Assembly: GCA_037482215.1 (NCBI GenBank)
Contig: CP148074.1
Coordinates: forward strand, 2,232,001 to 2,296,000
DNA: 64,000 bases
From: Pseudomonas mendocina
GTDB lineage: Bacteria; Pseudomonadota; Gammaproteobacteria; Pseudomonadales; Pseudomonadaceae
Reading direction: 5' to 3'
The translations under genes were made by a program, and so were the position numbers. Below the pieces are notes generated by a model. The model had not been told where the DNA came from. It made no database searches and was given only the letters and a program-made list of their open reading frames with translations. This document shows, piece by piece, positions 61,608 to 64,000 of this stretch. Within the stretch, counting starts at the first letter, position 1. Each line of letters begins with the position of its first letter.

Positions 61608-62786
61608 TTACTTGGACAGGAATTTCATACCGTCTTCCAAGCCTTGCAGTGTCAGCGGGTACATCTGGTCATTTAGTAGTTCACGCATGATGGCCGTAGA
61701 AGCGGTGAAGCCCCAAGTGTCTTTGGCATACGGGTTAATCCAGATCAGCTTTTTGTACTTGTCCATAAAGCGTTTGATCCAGACGTAACCGGCTTCTTCG
61801 TTCCAATGTTCGACACTGCCGCCTGGTTGAGTGATCTCATAAGGCGCCATGGCTGCATCGCCTACGAACACCACTTTCCAGTCAGAGCCGTATTTGTGCA
61901 GCAGATCGAAGGTCGAATAACGTTCTGAGGTACGGCGTAAGTTGTTCTTCCACACCGACTCGTACACGCAGTTATGGAAGTAGAAGTACTCCATGTGTTT
62001 GAACTCGGTCTTGCACGCGGAGAACAGCTCTTCGCAGGCTTTGACGTGGGCATCCATGGATCCGCCGATGTCGAACAAGATCAGCAGTTTGACCGTGTTA
62101 CGTCGCTCGGGTCGCATCTTGATGTTGAGCAAGCCTCCATCTTTGGCGGTGTGATCAATGGTGCCGTCCAGATCAAACTCGTCCTGAGCCCCCTGACGGG
62201 CAAACTTGCGCAAGCGGCGCAGGGCTACCTTGATATTGCGGGTGCCCAGCTCAACCTGATCATCGAGATTTTTGTATTCGCGCTGGTCCCAGACTTTGAC
62301 TGCCTTGCCTTGGCGCTTACCCGCGTCACCAATACGAATACCTTCCGGGTTATAACCGCCGGAACCGAACGGGCTGGTACCGCCGGTGCCAATCCACTTG
62401 TTTCCACCCGCATGGCGTTTTTTCTGTTCTTCCAAACGCTTCTTGAATTCTTCAATCAGCTTATCGAGCCCACCTAGTGATTCGATTTTGGCGCGGTCTT
62501 CGTCAGTCAGGGAGCGCTCGAACTCTTTGCGTAGCCACTCGTCCGGGATCAGGGCCTCAATATGCTGATCGAGGTTTTCCAGCCCTTTGAAGTAGGCGCC
62601 AAAGGCTCGGTCGAACTTGTCGAAGTGACGTTCGTCCTTAACCAGAATCGCGCGGGACAAGTAGTAGAACTCGTCCATATTAGCGAACACGACGTTATGC
62701 TTTAGGGCATTAATCAGGTCCAGCAGCTCCCTGACGGAAACCGGTACCTTGGCCGCACGCATTTCATTAAACAGGTTGAGCAGCAT
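61608..62786 (-). CDS. vWA-domain protein (CoxE-like)
   Basis: A 392-residue protein with a C-terminal von Willebrand factor A domain (about 215-390). MIDAS motif is LFDIGGSMDAHV, i.e. DIGGS where DxSxS is usual, and WVTASAL-like GFTASTAIMREL near the end. The N-terminal half is charged, with a Gly-rich linker GGTSPFGSGGYNPEGIRIG at about 145. CoxE-like vWA proteins work with MoxR AAA+ ATPases in metalloenzyme maturation or stress chaperone systems, and the partner MoxR gene lies 440 bases upstream, with a GFA gene between. Confidence 0.87.
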   Translation of the reverse strand: MLLNLFNEMRAAKVPVSVRELLDLINALKHNVVFANMDEFYYLSRAILVKDERHFDKFDRAFGAYFKGLENLDQHIEALIPDEWLRKEFERSLTDEDRAKIESLGGLDKLIEEFKKRLEEQKKRHAGGNKWIGTGGTSPFGSGGYNPEGIRIGDAGKRQGKAVKVWDQREYKNLDDQVELGTRNIKVALRRLRKFARQGAQDEFDLDGTIDHTAKDGGLLNIKMRPERRNTVKLLILFDIGGSMDAHVKACEELFSACKTEFKHMEYFYFHNCVYESVWKNNLRRTSERYSTFDLLHKYGSDWKVVFVGDAAMAPYEITQPGGSVEHWNEEAGYVWIKRFMDKYKKLIWINPYAKDTWGFTASTAIMRELLNDQMYPLTLQGLEDGMKFLSK

Positions 62787-62818
62787 GGCTGCGCCCTCAT
62801 GTATTGATCAGACAAGCG

Positions 62819-63214
62819 TCAGGAGCGACCTTCGCGCGGCAGATTGTCGGCGATGTGGTACCAATCGGCTTTGTCGTCGGTATAAATGTGTTTCTGAGGG
62901 ATGATGCCTAAGGGCGTATCCAGTGTCCCCAGCGCAATGGCCAACCATTCAGGTCGCTCATTGTCGCTCTCCCACAACAGGGTAGCGCCACAACGCTGGC
63001 AAAAACTTCGGGTAACGCCGGGCGAGGGCTCATAGCGCACTATAAAATCCTGCCCGGCAGTAATATTGAAGTTTTCACGCAGGGCACTGGCATAACTGGC
63101 GAAAGCGGCACCATGCCCCTTACGGCATTGGCTGCAATGGCAATGCGTAGCAGAAGTGAGCGGGCTGCTGATTTGGTACTGCACCGCATTACACAAACAA
63201 CTTCCACTATGCAT
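62819..63214 (-). CDS. GFA/CENP-V-family zinc protein
   Basis: A 131-residue protein of the glutathione-dependent formaldehyde-activating family. Zinc motifs: GSCLCNAVQYQI, HCHCSQCRKGHGAAF and FCQRCGATLLW. I place the start at 63214 (MHSGSCLC), with TGGAG before it; the ATG at 63229 overlaps the moxR stop (TAATG) and would add five residues, so coupling to moxR is also possible. Catalytic role of most family members is unproven. It sits between moxR and the vWA gene. Confidence 0.88.
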   Translation of the reverse strand: MHSGSCLCNAVQYQISSPLTSATHCHCSQCRKGHGAAFASYASALRENFNITAGQDFIVRYEPSPGVTRSFCQRCGATLLWESDNERPEWLAIALGTLDTPLGIIPQKHIYTDDKADWYHIADNLPREGRS

Positions 63215-63228
63215 CGCTCGACACTCCA

Positions 63229-64000
63229 TTAGCGTGAAGAGCGGCGGCTCATAAAGGCCAAGCGCTCAAGAAGTTGCACATCTTGCTCATTTTTGACCAA
63301 TGCACCGGCCAATGGCGGAATGGCTTTAGTCGGGTCGCGTTCACGCAATACAGACTCACCAATGTGGTCAGCCATCAGCAACTTGAGCCAGTCCACCAGC
63401 TCACTGGTGGAAGGTTTCTTCTTCAGACCAGGCACCTTGCGAATATCGAAGAATACATCGAGTGCTTCGGCCACCAGATCTTTGCTGATGTTGGGGTAGT
63501 GCACGTCGACGATTTTCTGCAGGGTGTCACGATCTGGGAAGGCGATGTAATGGAAGAAGCAGCGGCGCAGGAAGGCGTCCGGCAGTTCCTTTTCGTTATT
63601 CGAGGTAATGATGATGATCGGGCGCTGTTTAGCCTTGATCGTCTCGTTGGTCTCGTAAACGTAGAACTCCATCTTGTCGAGTTCCTGCAACAAGTCGTTG
63701 GGGAACTCGATATCGGCCTTGTCGATTTCGTCGATCAGCAGGATAACGCGCTCTTCAGCCTCAAAAGCTTCCCAGAGCTTACCTTTCTTGATGTAGTTTT
63801 TGACGTCATGGACTTTGTCCGAGTCCAGTTGCGAGTCGCGCAGGCGGCTCACCGCATCATACTCATACAAGCCCTGATGGGCTTTAGTCGTGGATTTGAT
63901 GTGCCAGGTAATCAGGCGGGCGTCAAAAGCTTCAGCCAGTTGCTCAGCTAGCATGGTTTTGCCGGTACCGGGTTCACCTTTAACCAGCAGCGGGCGCTGT
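63229..64000 (-). CDS. MoxR-family AAA+ ATPase (5' end beyond window)
   Basis: At least 257 C-terminal residues of a MoxR ATPase. The window edge reads QRPLLVKGEPGTGKT-MLAEQL, the Walker A lysine-threonine; Walker B is VILLIDEIDKADIEF; sensor 1 IIITSNNEKELPDAFLRRC; the lid begins after YPNISKDLVAEALDVF. MoxR proteins partner with vWA proteins, here the CoxE-like gene downstream. The N-terminus lies to the right of the window. Confidence 0.93.
   Translation of the reverse strand, partial: QRPLLVKGEPGTGKTMLAEQLAEAFDARLITWHIKSTTKAHQGLYEYDAVSRLRDSQLDSDKVHDVKNYIKKGKLWEAFEAEERVILLIDEIDKADIEFPNDLLQELDKMEFYVYETNETIKAKQRPIIIITSNNEKELPDAFLRRCFFHYIAFPDRDTLQKIVDVHYPNISKDLVAEALDVFFDIRKVPGLKKKPSTSELVDWLKLLMADHIGESVLRERDPTKAIPPLAGALVKNEQDVQLLERLAFMSRRSSR

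Noticed and set aside
63274..63951. 225-codon plus-strand frame opposite moxR
   Set aside because: Shadow of the MoxR gene, whose Walker motifs are clear.
1..64000. Prophage, insertion sequence, integron or CRISPR array
   Set aside because: No transposase, integrase, phage structural gene, direct-repeat array or terminal inverted repeat was seen; tRNA-Val and tRNA-Asp have no attached integrase or repeated 3' end.

Overview
The window is ordinary chromosome of a gamma-proteobacterium of the genus Pseudomonas. Several products are near-identical to Pseudomonas proteins I know: the OprH-PhoP-PhoQ set, RdgC, TtcA, PcpS, AhpC/AhpF and the DctA region. The gene order also follows blocks of the P. 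aeruginosa chromosome: rdgC-tRNA-FKBP...prc-qor...ABC cluster-apeB, then oprH-phoPQ-AraC-dctA-acyl-CoA dehydrogenase, then the cobalamin genes with an MFS and a glutathione peroxidase, then rnd-ycgL-ycgN. GC content is moderate for the genus. No prophage, insertion sequence, CRISPR array or integrated element was seen, and the species cannot be told.

Layout. 1-4.3 kb: 3' part of rdgC (minus), tRNA-Val and tRNA-Asp, an FKBP lipoprotein, a DUF1232 protein, and an overlapping trio (XRE regulator, unknown protein, Sel1-repeat protein). 4.3-8.3 kb: lactate oxidation pair (Fe-S/FAD dehydrogenase and lldD) without the lactate permease. 8.5-14.1 kb: periplasmic protease prc, a quinone oxidoreductase, and ahpC-ahpF behind an OxyR-like site. 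14.2-16.1 kb: zapE and a HAD phosphatase. 16.1-21.7 kb: an ABC importer for an unidentified, probably phosphorus-containing solute, with its own alkaline-phosphatase-superfamily enzyme and HAD phosphatase, facing a GntR/UTRA regulator across two matching operators. 21.7-25.3 kb: apeB, pcpS, a possible small RNA and an MFS exporter. 25.3-28.1 kb: the oprH-phoP-phoQ operon with a triple PhoP box. 28.1-30.8 kb: an AraC regulator and dctA with a sigma-54 promoter. 30.9-35.1 kb: an acyl-CoA dehydrogenase, an acyl-CoA ligase and a class III CoA-transferase. 35.2-35.7 kb: a cupredoxin gene broken by an in-frame stop. 35.7-42.1 kb: cytochrome b561, SprT, a Yip1 protein, a J-domain protein, ttcA, a Tag-like glycosylase, a sirtuin and two NlpC/P60 lipoproteins. 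42.1-46 kb: cobalamin riboswitch and bluB-cobU-cobT-cobC-cobS, i.e. lower-ligand synthesis and nucleotide-loop assembly without corrin-ring genes. 46-64 kb: an MFS with a 40-residue membrane protein, glutathione peroxidase, FadL-type porin, sulfurtransferase, SMP-30-like protein, rnd-ycgL-hydroxyacid dehydrogenase-ycgN, a gluzincin-like protein, an rRNA/tRNA methyltransferase, an HNH nuclease, oligopeptidase B, a YafJ-type amidotransferase, DUF2937, and a vWA/GFA/MoxR group that runs off the right edge.

The most interesting items are the ABC-phosphodiesterase-HAD gene set with its paired operators, the compact B12 salvage operon, the OxyR-like and sigma-54 sites, the broken cupredoxin with an altered copper-ligand position, an orphan terminator that suggests a small RNA at about 23.9 kb, and the 40-residue membrane protein. 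None is proven to be a new system; most of the window is conserved Pseudomonas core genome.
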